Assembly: GCF_001613365.1 (NCBI RefSeq)
Contig: NZ_BDCF01000053.1
Span: forward strand, 1 to 55,447
Source of the DNA: Nocardia xishanensis NBRC 101358
Lineage (GTDB): Bacteria; Actinomycetota; Actinomycetes; Mycobacteriales; Mycobacteriaceae
Length of the DNA: 55,447 nucleotides
Direction of reading: 5' to 3'
Below, one piece after another: positions 15,913 to 23,286 of this stretch. Under the pieces are notes generated by a model that worked only from the letters and a program-made list of their open reading frames with translations, had not been told where the DNA came from and did no database searches. Positions within the stretch are counted from its first letter, which is position 1. Every line of letters begins with the position of its first letter. The position numbers and the translations under genes were made by a program.

Positions 15913-15982
15913 CCAGCGAAGCCCGGTAGGCAGAGGATAGCGGCAGGGCCGCGTGCGAGGTGTGTCACACCAGGGTTGCCAG

Positions 15983-15999
15983 ATACCCCCAGGGGGTAT
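15983..15999. promoter_or_regulatory. CsoR/RicR-type copper operator
   Basis: ATACCCCCAGGGGGTAT is a perfect palindrome with a central A. It fits the TACCC-N5-GGGTA core bound by the copper-sensing repressors CsoR and RicR in actinobacteria. It lies 48 bases before the ATG of the His-rich protein, within the expected promoter. No csoR-type gene is in the window, so the repressor acts from elsewhere. Confidence 0.8.
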
Positions 16000-16046
16000 T
16001 ACCTTTCCGATCACAACGAAGCGACAAGATCGGAAAGGGCCGAGCG

Positions 16047-17075
16047 ATGACCACGCAGACTCACACCAATCACGAGGGCGCGCACGGAGATCACACCGAG
16101 CACGCGGCCCACGCCGGACACGGCGGTCACACTGCGGCGCACGGTGATCGCACGCAGCACACCGATCACGCGGCACATGCCGGTCACGCCCAGCCCGCGG
16201 CTCGTGCAGCGCATGCGGGACACGGAGACCCGCGCACCGATCACGCGGCGCATGCCGGTCACGCCCAGCACACGGCTAGGGCGGCGCATGCGGGTGACGG
16301 CGACCGCGCCGGGCACACCGATCACGCGGCACACGCCGGCCACGGCGACCACGGCGGACTGCCGGGAGGTCTCCAGATCACCCAGGACGGCTACACCTTG
16401 GCGCTCGCGGAGCCGATCATCGGCACGGGCGAGGTCGACTTCCGCTTCCGAATTCTCGGCCCCGACGGCGCGCCCGTCACCCGCTACGACGCCATTCACG
16501 ACCGCGATCTGCACTTGATCGTGGCACGGCGCGAGCTGACCGGGTTCTGGCACGTCCATCCCGAACTCGCCGCAGACGGCACCTGGACCGTGACGCTGAA
16601 TCTCCCGGAAGCGGGCGCGTACCGCGTCTTCACCGATATCGCCCCGCACGCCCTTGGCAAGACGATCACCCTCGGCGCGGATCTCGCCGTGGCGGGCGCT
16701 TACGAACCGCGGTCGGCGCCTGCCGCCGCGCGCACCGCGGTCGTGGACGGTTACGAGGTGACGCTCGACGGCGACCTGGTGCCTGGCACGGGGCAGCTGC
16801 TCACGCTGACCGTTCGCAAGGACGGGCAGCCGGTCACCGACCTACAGCCCTACCTGGCCGCCTACGGACACCTCGTGATCCTGCGGGCGGGCGATCTGGC
16901 CTATGTCCACGTCCACCCGAACGGCGAGCCCGGTGACGGCGTGACCGCCCCCGGTCCTGACATCACCTTCCACACCGCCGTGCCCGGCCCGGGAACCTAC
17001 CGGCTGTTCCTGGATTTCCAGCACGGGGACGTCGTCCGCACCGCCGCCTTCACCCTGTCCACCGTCACCCGCTGA
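16047..17075 (+). CDS. Histidine-rich, copper-regulated binding protein
   Basis: 342 aa. Residues 1-108 contain 25 His in repeats of the HAAHAGH and TDHAAHAGH type, with no signal peptide or membrane segment. The rest forms two beta-rich domains: about 112-215, with LHLIVARRELTGFWHVHPEL, and about 235-342, with YVHVHPNGEP and YRLFLDFQHGD. Both HVHP motifs could bind metal, and similar two-domain proteins occur near metal genes in actinobacteria. The CsoR/RicR-like palindrome just upstream makes copper the likely ligand. GGAAAGGG precedes the ATG. It is the first gene of the His-rich/micro-ORF/MFS unit. Whether it stores, delivers or senses copper is open. Confidence 0.82.
   Translation: MTTQTHTNHEGAHGDHTEHAAHAGHGGHTAAHGDRTQHTDHAAHAGHAQPAARAAHAGHGDPRTDHAAHAGHAQHTARAAHAGDGDRAGHTDHAAHAGHGDHGGLPGGLQITQDGYTLALAEPIIGTGEVDFRFRILGPDGAPVTRYDAIHDRDLHLIVARRELTGFWHVHPELAADGTWTVTLNLPEAGAYRVFTDIAPHALGKTITLGADLAVAGAYEPRSAPAAARTAVVDGYEVTLDGDLVPGTGQLLTLTVRKDGQPVTDLQPYLAAYGHLVILRAGDLAYVHVHPNGEPGDGVTAPGPDITFHTAVPGPGTYRLFLDFQHGDVVRTAAFTLSTVTR
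16161..16360 (+). repeat. In-frame repeats coding the His-rich region
   Basis: The block beginning ACCGATCACGCGGC recurs at 16161, 16236 and 16317 (spacings 75 and 81 bases, both multiples of 3), each encoding TDHAAHAGH. The frame is kept while copies vary at third positions, so the repeat is old or selected and its length could differ between strains. Confidence 0.75.
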
Positions 17076-17085
17076 GCGCCGAAAG

Positions 17086-17121
17086 CTGGTGGGCGAGCGC
17101 GAGTCCCGCCCCGCTCACCAG
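17086..17121 (+). promoter_or_regulatory. Hairpin between the His-rich gene and the Cys-rich micro-ORF
   Basis: CTGGTGGGCG pairs with CGCTCACCAG (10 bp, one G-U) across a 16-base loop. It lies 10 bases after the upstream stop and 5 bases before the GGAGAGGAG ribosome binding site. It has no T tract, so it may be an RNA-stability, attenuation or translation-control element. Confidence 0.5.
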
Positions 17122-17141
17122 TCTTCGGAGAGGAGACCTAG

Positions 17142-17225
17142 ATGTGCGAGTGCTGCTGTCGAAGCTCACGTGATCCACCCCGACTCGTTCCCAGGAAGTG
17201 TTTCCCATGCGTTCCACGCCCATGA
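17142..17225 (+). CDS. Cys-rich micro-ORF (27 aa), possible sensor or leader peptide
   Basis: It encodes MCECCCRSSRDPP followed by a basic Pro-containing part with CFPC, six Cys in 27 residues. A strong GGAGAGGAG ribosome binding site precedes the ATG. Its stop TGA (17223-17225) overlaps an in-frame ATG of the MFS gene (ATGA, 17222-17225); the other MFS start, 17207, also lies inside it. So it should be translationally coupled to the transporter. Polycysteine leader ORFs that couple Cys supply to downstream genes are known in mycobacteria, and Cys-rich upstream ORFs sense copper in Bordetella (CruR). Either model, or a mini-metallothionein, fits. Expression is inferred. Confidence 0.6.
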   Translation: MCECCCRSSRDPPRLVPRKCFPCVPRP

Positions 17226-18592
17226 TCACCGCACTGTTCGGCAACCGCGATTACCTGCGGCTGTTCACCGCCCAGGTATCGGCGCTGTTCGGCACCGGAC
17301 TGACCACCGTCGCGCTCGGACTGCTCGCCTACGAACTCGCCGGGGCCGACGCGGCCGCTGTCCTCGGCACCGCGCTGACGATCAAGATGGTGGTCTACGT
17401 GACGGTCGCGCCCCTCGTGGCCGCCTACACCGACCGAGTCCCACGCCGATCGTTCCTGGTCGGGCTCAACGTCATCCGCGCCGGGGTGGCGCTCGCGCTG
17501 CCGTTCATCGACCAGATCTGGCAGATCTACCTGCTGATCGCCATGCTGCAAACCGCGTCGGCCGCCTTCACCCCGACCTATCAGGCGGTCATCCCCGACA
17601 TCCTGCCCGACGAACGCGAATACACCAGGGCGCTGTCGGCGGCACAGCTGGCCGCCACCATGGAAACGTTGCTCAGTCCGATGCTGGCCGCGGCGGCGCT
17701 GTCCGTGATCAGCTTCCACTGGCTGTTCGTCGGTACCGCAATCGGATTCGCCGTCTCGGCGGCCCTGGTGATCGCGACACGCATCCCGAGCGCGACCGCC
17801 GCCGCCCATGGCTCCCTCCGGGAGCGGATCACGGTGGGCATGCGGATCTTCGCCGCGACGCCACGGCTGCGCGGCCTGCTCGGAATGAATCTGGTGGTCG
17901 CCGCCGCCGGATCGGTGATCATGGTCAACACGGTCAACTACGTGCGCGACACGCTCGGCGGCACCCAATCGGGGGTGGCGATGTTGTTGGCGGCCAACGG
18001 GTTCGGCACCATGCTCGTCGCCTTGTCGCTGCCCCGCGTTCTCGATCGCGCCGGCGCGCGGCCGGTGATGCTGACGGGTGCGGCCACACTGATCACCGGA
18101 CTCGGCGCGGCCATCGCCCTGTCGCTGGCGAACGCGGGCGACTGGCGCTGGGGCGCCGCGATCGCGGTGTGGGCCACCGTGGGCGCCGGCACCGCGGCCG
18201 TGCTCACCCCGACCGGTCAGGTGCTGCGGCGCTCGTCGCGGCCCGCCGATCGGCCCGCGCTCTTCGCGGCCCAGTTCTCGCTGTCGCACCTGGCCTGGTT
18301 GATCACCTACCCGATCGCCGGGTGGCTCACGACCGCCGCCGGCTTCACGACCACCTGGCTGACGCTGGCCGTCCTCGCCGCGGCGGGAATCACCGTGGCG
18401 GTGCGGATGTGGCCGCGCCACGACCCGGACGAGCTGACCCACCTGCACGAAGCAGGCACCATCGATCCGGCCCTGCTGACCGATGCCGTGCGCGTGGACG
18501 ACCGGTTCTACCGGCACACCCACGCCTACGTCATCGACGCCGAACACCGCCGCTGGCCGAACGAGGCGGAGCGCGAGCTCGCCGCCGCCTAA
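17207..18592 (+). CDS. MFS transporter with His-containing C-terminal tail (likely metal-linked efflux)
   Basis: 461 aa from the ATG at 17207 (456 from 17222). About 12 membrane segments; the MFS motif after helix 2 reads APLVAAYTDRVPRRSF. Helix 4 to 5 contains FTPTYQAVIPDILPDEREYTRA, typical of drug/efflux MFS members. The cytosolic tail (about the last 60 residues) carries LTHLHEAG and YRHTHAYVID, which could bind metal. It follows the copper-type operator, the His-rich protein and the Cys-rich micro-ORF, and its start codons lie inside that micro-ORF. AGGAAG before 17207 offers independent initiation. Copper or copper-ligand efflux is inferred from context. Confidence 0.85.
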   Translation: MRSTPMITALFGNRDYLRLFTAQVSALFGTGLTTVALGLLAYELAGADAAAVLGTALTIKMVVYVTVAPLVAAYTDRVPRRSFLVGLNVIRAGVALALPFIDQIWQIYLLIAMLQTASAAFTPTYQAVIPDILPDEREYTRALSAAQLAATMETLLSPMLAAAALSVISFHWLFVGTAIGFAVSAALVIATRIPSATAAAHGSLRERITVGMRIFAATPRLRGLLGMNLVVAAAGSVIMVNTVNYVRDTLGGTQSGVAMLLAANGFGTMLVALSLPRVLDRAGARPVMLTGAATLITGLGAAIALSLANAGDWRWGAAIAVWATVGAGTAAVLTPTGQVLRRSSRPADRPALFAAQFSLSHLAWLITYPIAGWLTTAAGFTTTWLTLAVLAAAGITVAVRMWPRHDPDELTHLHEAGTIDPALLTDAVRVDDRFYRHTHAYVIDAEHRRWPNEAERELAAA

Positions 18593-18610
18593 CGGTCGCG
18601 ACTGCGAAAT

Positions 18611-18647
18611 TACCAGGCGGGCACCCGGTTTCGGGTGCCCGCCGGTA
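18611..18647. terminator. Strong bidirectional hairpin terminator
   Basis: GGCGGGCACCCG and CGGGTGCCCGCC form a perfect 12-bp stem with a GTTT loop, extended by TACC/GGTA around a bulged A. It separates the convergent MFS and DUF6223 genes. Confidence 0.82.
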
Positions 18648-18659
18648 GGCTGCCTCGAG

Positions 18660-19079
18660 TCAGACCGCGCGGCGGGCACGGACCAGACCCGCCCCGCCCA
18701 GTACCGCCCCGATCAGGCCCAACACCAGCGCCACGATGCCGCCGCCCAGACCGTTGCCGGTACCGATCCCACCGTCGGCCGTGACCACCACCAGCCCGCC
18801 GAGGCCCGCGCCGATCAGCCCCGCCGCCAAGGCCACGCCTGCCCCGCGTCTCCCGTCGTCCGCGCCGAGACGACCCGCCCGACGTGCCAAGACCAAGCCA
18901 CCGACGACCACGCCGGTCAGCCCCGCCAGCGCGGCCACGAGAGCGCCGAGCCGCCCAGCGCTCAGATCGGCGACACCGGCGGCCAACTGAAACGAGACGT
19001 GCGAGTTCGCCGGTGTGGCGAGCGCGAAACCTTCGCGCACGGCGACCGCCGCTGCGGCGGGCAAGGGGTGGAGGGACAC
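18660..19079 (-). CDS. DUF6223-type small membrane protein
   Basis: 139 aa from the GTG at 19079, chosen for AAGGAGAACCTC just upstream rather than an ATG at 19145 with no such site. After a short lead (VSLHPLPAAAAVAV) there are three to four Gly/Val/Leu-rich membrane segments: LGALVAALAGLTGVVVGGLVLA, VALAAGLIGAGLGGLVVV and IVALVLGLIGAVLGGAGLV, joined by GADDGRRG and GGIGTGNGLGG. The GTGNGxGGxIVALVLGLI pattern is that of DUF6223, found in Streptomyces and relatives. The function is unknown. It is divergent from a two-component system and shares an inverted-repeat operator region with it. Confidence 0.75.
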   Translation of the reverse strand: MSLHPLPAAAAVAVREGFALATPANSHVSFQLAAGVADLSAGRLGALVAALAGLTGVVVGGLVLARRAGRLGADDGRRGAGVALAAGLIGAGLGGLVVVTADGGIGTGNGLGGGIVALVLGLIGAVLGGAGLVRARRAV

Positions 19080-19188
19080 GAGGTTCTCCTTCGTCGTTCG
19101 GCTGGATGCCGTTCGATCATGTCCGCTCGAGCCGTTTCCGATCATCGTGCGGTGGTGGGCAATTCGCGGTGGGACAGTGGCGGTAGCC

Positions 19189-19239
19189 GCCTACCGCGTA
19201 CGCCGTGGCCACCGCGAAACTACTGCGTACGCGGTAGGC
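19189..19239. promoter_or_regulatory. Inverted-repeat operator between DUF6223 and the sensor kinase
   Basis: GCCTACCGCGTACGC (19189-19203) and GCGTACGCGGTAGGC (19225-19239) are perfect 15-bp inverted repeats 21 bases apart, about two helical turns. Each contains the palindrome GCGTACGC. An overlapping CGGTAG-CCGC-CTACCG repeat adds a half-site at 19181-19196. It lies 45-95 bases upstream of the likely kinase transcription start, where the LuxR-type response regulator encoded next could activate. Confidence 0.6.
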
Positions 19240-19295
19240 CACCGATCATCCGCGCGCCGGACTCGCCCCCACGAATATCCGGCTAGGGTGCACGC

Positions 19296-20402
19296 ATGAG
19301 CAGCCGACGGATCGGAGACTGGGCGATCGCCGTCGGAGTCGCGGCGATCCTGTTGATCACCGGGCTGTCCAAGCAGCACTCCCCCACGAATCTCGACCCG
19401 TTGGGCTACACGTTGTTGACGATCGGCGGACTGGCGCTGGCTGCGCGCCGTTGGGCTCCGATCGCCGTGCTCGTCGCGACCGGCGTGTGCGCGCTGGGTT
19501 ACCAAGCCGCCGGTTTCGACGTGCCCGCCGTCGCGTTCCTGTTCGCGGTGTACGCCGCCGTGCGGGCGGGGCACCGCACGATCACGGTGGCGGCGTCGGT
19601 GACCCTGCTGGCCGCTCTCCCGCTCGCCGCGCTCGCCTCGCTGCACGACATGGGCGCGGCGTTCGCGCGCGCCCGAGACGCACTCGAGATCGCCTGGTTG
19701 ATCGCGGCCGGCGCCGCGGGCGAAGCGCTGCGGCAAGCCGAGCGGCGAGCGGACGAGGCCGAGCGCACCAGGGAGGAGACCGCGCGGCGCCGCGCCGACG
19801 AGGAGCGGCTGCACATCGCCCGAGAGCTGCACGATTCGCTCACCCACCAGATCTCCGTCATCAAGGTCCAATCCGAGGCCGCCGTCCACGTGGCTCGCAA
19901 GCGTGGCGAAGAGGTGCCCGAAGCGCTGCTGGCGATCCGGGACGCAGGCCGGGAAGCGGCCAGGGAACTGCGAGCGACGCTCGAAGCGCTGCGGGACGAC
20001 AGCAAGAGCCCGCCGCACGGGCTCGATCACGTTCCGGCCCTGGTGGAACGGGCTCGTACGACCGGACTGGACGCGACGCTGACGATAGAAGGGCAACGCC
20101 AGCACCTACCGGCCGCGGTGGATCGCACCGTCTACCGGATCGTTCAGGAGTCGCTGACCAACATCTCCCGGCACGCCGCCGCCTCGAACGCGTCGGTCCG
20201 AATCGATTACCGGCCCGACGCTTTGGTCGTGCGGGTAGACGACGACGGCAAAGCCACATCGACCATGGCACCGCCGCCCGGCGTAGGACTGCTCGGGATG
20301 CACGAACGAGTCACCGCACTCGGCGGACGCCTGCGGGCGGCTCCCCGCGACGAGGGCGGCTTCTCGGTACGCGCCGAACTTCCCGTGCAGCGGACGCCGT
20401 GA
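19296..20402 (+). CDS. NarL-type sensor histidine kinase
   Basis: 368 aa. The N-terminal third has about four to five membrane segments (IAVGVAAILLITGLS, LLTIGGLALAARR, IAVLVATGVCALG, VPAVAFLFAVYAAV). A coiled linker rich in Arg/Glu follows, then the HisKA_3 box RELHDSLTHQISVIKVQ near residue 178, with its phosphoacceptor His. The HATPase domain has VYRIVQESLTNISRHA near 280 and PGVGLLGMHERVTALGG near 328. A TAGGGT -10-like box sits 6 bases before the ATG, so the mRNA may be leaderless. Its stop overlaps the response-regulator start. Confidence 0.9.
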   Translation: MSSRRIGDWAIAVGVAAILLITGLSKQHSPTNLDPLGYTLLTIGGLALAARRWAPIAVLVATGVCALGYQAAGFDVPAVAFLFAVYAAVRAGHRTITVAASVTLLAALPLAALASLHDMGAAFARARDALEIAWLIAAGAAGEALRQAERRADEAERTREETARRRADEERLHIARELHDSLTHQISVIKVQSEAAVHVARKRGEEVPEALLAIRDAGREAARELRATLEALRDDSKSPPHGLDHVPALVERARTTGLDATLTIEGQRQHLPAAVDRTVYRIVQESLTNISRHAAASNASVRIDYRPDALVVRVDDDGKATSTMAPPPGVGLLGMHERVTALGGRLRAAPRDEGGFSVRAELPVQRTP

Positions 20403-21061
20403 TCCGCGTCCTGCTGGTCGACGACCAGCCGCTCATCCGCAGCGGATTCCGCGCGCTGCTCGACCTCGAGGACGACATCGAGGTGGTGGCCGAGGCCGCC
20501 GACGGCGCCGAGGGCTTGGCGCTGGCCAGGGAGCGCCTTCCCGATATCGCGCTCGTCGACATCCAGATGCCGGTCCTCGACGGCATCGAGACGACCCGGC
20601 GCATCGCCGCGGACCCGAGCCTCGCGGGCGTCCACGTCGTCATCCTGACCAATTACGGCTTGGACGAGTACGTCTTTCACGCGTTGCGCGCCGGAGCGGC
20701 CGGATTCCTGGTCAAGGACGTTCAGCCGGAAGACTTCCTGCACTCCGTCCGCGTCGCGGCGCGCGGCGACGCGCTGCTCGCACCGTCGATCACTCGCAGG
20801 CTGATCGACCGGTACGTCACCCAGCCGTTCGCCACCGCCGTGGGTAAGTCGCTCGAAGAACTGACCAACCGCGAACGCGAGGCCGTAGCGCTGGTCGCAC
20901 AGGGCTTGTCCAACGACGAGATAGCCGACCGCATGGTGATCAGCCCGCTCACCGCGAAGACCCACGTCAATCGAGCGATGACCAAGCTGCACGCCCGCGA
21001 CCGCGCTCAACTCGTCGTTCTCGCCTACGAATCCGGCCTGGTGGTCCCGGGCGGCTCCTGA
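20399..21061 (+). CDS. LuxR/NarL-family response regulator
   Basis: 220 aa. The receiver domain begins VIRVLLVDDQPLIRSGFRALL, with the phosphoacceptor Asp in IALVDIQMPVLDG near residue 54, Thr/Asn in VILTNYG and Lys in GFLVKDV. The C-terminal helix-turn-helix reads LTNREREAVALVAQGLSNDE and continues to TAKTHVNRAMTKL. The start is a GTG at 20399 within GTGA, overlapping the kinase stop. It is the cognate partner of the kinase and the best candidate to bind the 19189-19239 repeat. Confidence 0.92.
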   Translation: MIRVLLVDDQPLIRSGFRALLDLEDDIEVVAEAADGAEGLALARERLPDIALVDIQMPVLDGIETTRRIAADPSLAGVHVVILTNYGLDEYVFHALRAGAAGFLVKDVQPEDFLHSVRVAARGDALLAPSITRRLIDRYVTQPFATAVGKSLEELTNREREAVALVAQGLSNDEIADRMVISPLTAKTHVNRAMTKLHARDRAQLVVLAYESGLVVPGGS

Positions 21062-21128
21062 AAATCGACGAGCCACACGATTCTGGCCGGACTCCGGTGG
21101 CTTTCCCACGCGTCAGCCGAAGAGGCGA

Positions 21129-21383
21129 GTGCGCATCGGGCGGAAAAGGCGCAGAATGGACGTCAGGAAGGTCGTCATGGGCGCGATAAAAGGTCTGCTC
21201 AATCTGGTGTTGGGACTGGTGACGGCCGTGCTCGGCACGGTCCTCGCGTTGGTCGCCGCCGTGGTGTGGATTCTGGGCGCGGTGCTGTGCGTGACGATCC
21301 TGCTGATTCCGCTCGGGCTCCCCGTCATCAGGCTCGGCAGCCGCCTGTTCGGCCTCGCCCGGCAACTCATGCACCTCCCCTGA
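21129..21383 (+). CDS. Small membrane protein
   Basis: 84 aa from the GTG at 21129, or 75 aa from an ATG at 21156 that has AAAAGG 8 bases upstream. A basic N-terminus (RIGRKRRRMDVRK) precedes two adjoining membrane segments (LLNLVLGLVTAVLGTVLALVAAV region and ILGAVLCVTILLIPLGLPV). It ends RLGSRLFGLARQLMHLP. No family is recognised with confidence. It lies 67 bases after the response regulator and may be part of that transcript, though a weak hairpin (21071-21102) lies between. Confidence 0.65.
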   Translation: MRIGRKRRRMDVRKVVMGAIKGLLNLVLGLVTAVLGTVLALVAAVVWILGAVLCVTILLIPLGLPVIRLGSRLFGLARQLMHLP

Positions 21384-21540
21384 CGCAACTCCCGGTCGTC
21401 GGCGCCGCGGCTCGCGGGCACCCACTCATCCGGGTATTGGATGGCGATGTCGGCGGTCCCATGCGCTGCCAACCACTTTCGTTCGCGGTCGCATCTGCCG
21501 TCTGGCCCACATCCGATGATGCGGATCTCACCCAGGTCCT

Positions 21541-21580
21541 TGACTGACACTTCATTCGTACATGACGATATCGTCAGTCA
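21541..21580. promoter_or_regulatory. Nested palindrome before the sulfatase gene
   Basis: TGACGATATCGTCA (21563-21576) is a perfect 14-bp palindrome. TGACTGAC (21541-21548) and GTCAGTCA (21573-21580) form an outer inverted repeat. The site lies about 30-65 bases before the sulfatase ATG and has the form of a TetR/MarR-type operator. No regulator gene is adjacent. Confidence 0.5.
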
Positions 21581-21606
21581 TTGCTTCTTGGGAGGTTTCG
21601 TCACAT

Positions 21607-23106
21607 ATGTCCGAACGACTTACGCTCGGCCGTCGCGAGGTGCTGGCCCTGATGGCGGCCGTTCCGGCGCTGCCGGTACTGGCCGCCGCCCCGAGCGCGG
21701 GCGCGGCGCCCGGCGCCCGGCGGCCGAACATCCTCGTCGTCATGACCGACCAGGAGCGCGCGGATGTAACTCTGCCATCGGGATTCACGCTGCCCGCCCG
21801 CGCCCGGATAGCGGCGGCCGGCGTGCGTTTCGCCATGCACCACACGTCGACCGCGCCGTGCTCGCCCGCGCGGTCGACGTTCTTCACGGGGCGGCAGGCG
21901 CCGGTCACCGGCATGCACGACAACGTGCGTGGCAGTGAGCCGATGGGGGCGCTGCTCGGCGCGATGCAGGCATTCAGCCCCGATCTCGACACCGCTATAC
22001 CTACGCTCGGGACGGTCCTGCGCCAGGCCGGGTATCGCACCGCCTACATCGGCAAGTGGCATCTGTCCGACCCGGTCGGCCCGGAGCTCACGGCGCTGTC
22101 GCCGTACGGGTTCGACGAGGCGCTCGACATCCTGTCCGGCGGCGGACCGAACGAGGGTCTGCACGAGGACCCCGTGGTGGTCGACCAGGCGACGGACTGG
22201 TTGCGGCGCCATGCCGCCGGCTCCGGGCCTTGGCTGTGCGTGGTCAGCATGGTCAACCCGCACGACATGATGTTCTGCCCGCGCTTCTACCGGCTCGAAG
22301 ACGTCCCCGACTACGGAGCCGACGTCCCGCCGAACTTCGAATCCGACTTGTCGACCAAACCGCGCGTGCAAACCGCCTGGCGCGCGGCCAATTCCGTGGT
22401 CGGCGGCGCGATGCCCGACACCGTGACCTCCCCGCTCGGCGAGCGACAATGGCGGCAGTGGGGCAACTGGTACCTCGAACTGCTGCGCCGCACCGACGAG
22501 CTCGTCGACCGGGTACTGACCGCTCTCGACGACAGCGGCGCCGCCGCGGACACGGTCGTCGTCCAGGTCTCCGATCACGGCGAACTCGGTGGCGCCCACG
22601 GACTCCGGCAGAAGGGCGCCATGATCTACCGGGAGAACAACCGCGTCCCGCTGGTGATCGCCGACCCGCGCAACCCCGGCACACACGGCACGACCGCCAC
22701 CAGTTTGACCTCGCACATCGACCTGGTGCCCACCCTCGCCGCACTCGCCGGAGCGAACCCGGCGGCACTCGGCGCGATCGCGGGCCGCGACCTGACGCCG
22801 CTACTGGCCGATCCCACCCGGACGGTCCGCGAGGCGATCCTGCTGACCTCGGACGCCAAATCCAGCGGCGGCCTGCTGCCAGGAGTGAACTACTGCCTGC
22901 GCGGCGCGATCACCTCGCGGTACAGCTTCGCCCGATACTCCGCGCCGGGGAACATCGACGGTCCACGCTCGAACTTCGAATACGAACTCTACGACCGCCA
23001 AGAGGACCCGCTGGAACTGCGCAACCTCGCCCACGACGGCGGCGCGCGGAATCTGGTGGCGGAGCTGAACGATCTCGTGGATTCGCTTTCCGCGCGGGAG
23101 CTCTGA
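21607..23106 (+). CDS. Exported sulfatase (arylsulfatase/choline-sulfatase type)
   Basis: 499 aa. The N-terminus has a Tat-like signal (LGRREVLALMAAVPALPVLAA, then GAAPGA). PNILVVMTDQER near residue 40 gives the first metal-binding Asp pair. APCSPARSTFFTGR near 82 is the C-x-P-x-R motif whose Cys becomes formylglycine. GKWHL near 150, VVQVSDHGELGGAHG near 320 and IYRENNRVPLVIADP complete the active site. GGAGG lies 11 bases before the ATG. It cleaves sulfate esters, probably outside the cell. No formylglycine-generating enzyme gene is in the window. The palindrome upstream suggests its own regulator. Confidence 0.92.
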   Translation: MSERLTLGRREVLALMAAVPALPVLAAAPSAGAAPGARRPNILVVMTDQERADVTLPSGFTLPARARIAAAGVRFAMHHTSTAPCSPARSTFFTGRQAPVTGMHDNVRGSEPMGALLGAMQAFSPDLDTAIPTLGTVLRQAGYRTAYIGKWHLSDPVGPELTALSPYGFDEALDILSGGGPNEGLHEDPVVVDQATDWLRRHAAGSGPWLCVVSMVNPHDMMFCPRFYRLEDVPDYGADVPPNFESDLSTKPRVQTAWRAANSVVGGAMPDTVTSPLGERQWRQWGNWYLELLRRTDELVDRVLTALDDSGAAADTVVVQVSDHGELGGAHGLRQKGAMIYRENNRVPLVIADPRNPGTHGTTATSLTSHIDLVPTLAALAGANPAALGAIAGRDLTPLLADPTRTVREAILLTSDAKSSGGLLPGVNYCLRGAITSRYSFARYSAPGNIDGPRSNFEYELYDRQEDPLELRNLAHDGGARNLVAELNDLVDSLSAREL

Positions 23107-23166
23107 CGCGAGCCGGTTGCAACGCCGCGAAACCCGCGGACCTGTCGACTCCCCACCACCTCACTC

Positions 23167-23188
23167 TTTGGCAAGGGTTATTGCCAAA
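23167..23188. promoter_or_regulatory. Inverted repeat before the DUF2236 oxygenase gene
   Basis: TTTGGCAA-GGGTTA-TTGCCAAA is a perfect 8-bp inverted repeat with a 6-base spacer, about 100 bases before the gene. A second repeat, TTCTGG (23196-23201) with CCAGAA (23214-23219), follows. Together they look like a repressor site over the promoter. Rubber-oxygenase genes of the same superfamily are controlled by TetR-type LcpR, but no regulator is adjacent here. Confidence 0.5.
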
Positions 23189-23286
23189 AACTTTGTTCTG
23201 GTAGAGGATCTTGCCAGAAGGTGCGAAGCGGTGTGCGCCGCCCGACCGCACTTGTGCTGGCACCCACCTCGAAGGAGAGAGTGACC

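Noticed and set aside
16161..16360. CRISPR-like repeat array
   Set aside because: The repeats are in frame within the His-rich gene and have no unique spacers.
17089..18679. Long alternative frames on both strands over the MFS gene
   Set aside because: Arg/His/Gly-rich shadow translations without domains; the MFS frame has clear membrane segments.
21071..21102. Terminator after the response regulator (AGCCAC/GTGGCT)
   Set aside because: Only a 6-bp stem with a 20-base loop; too weak to call, though a few T follow.
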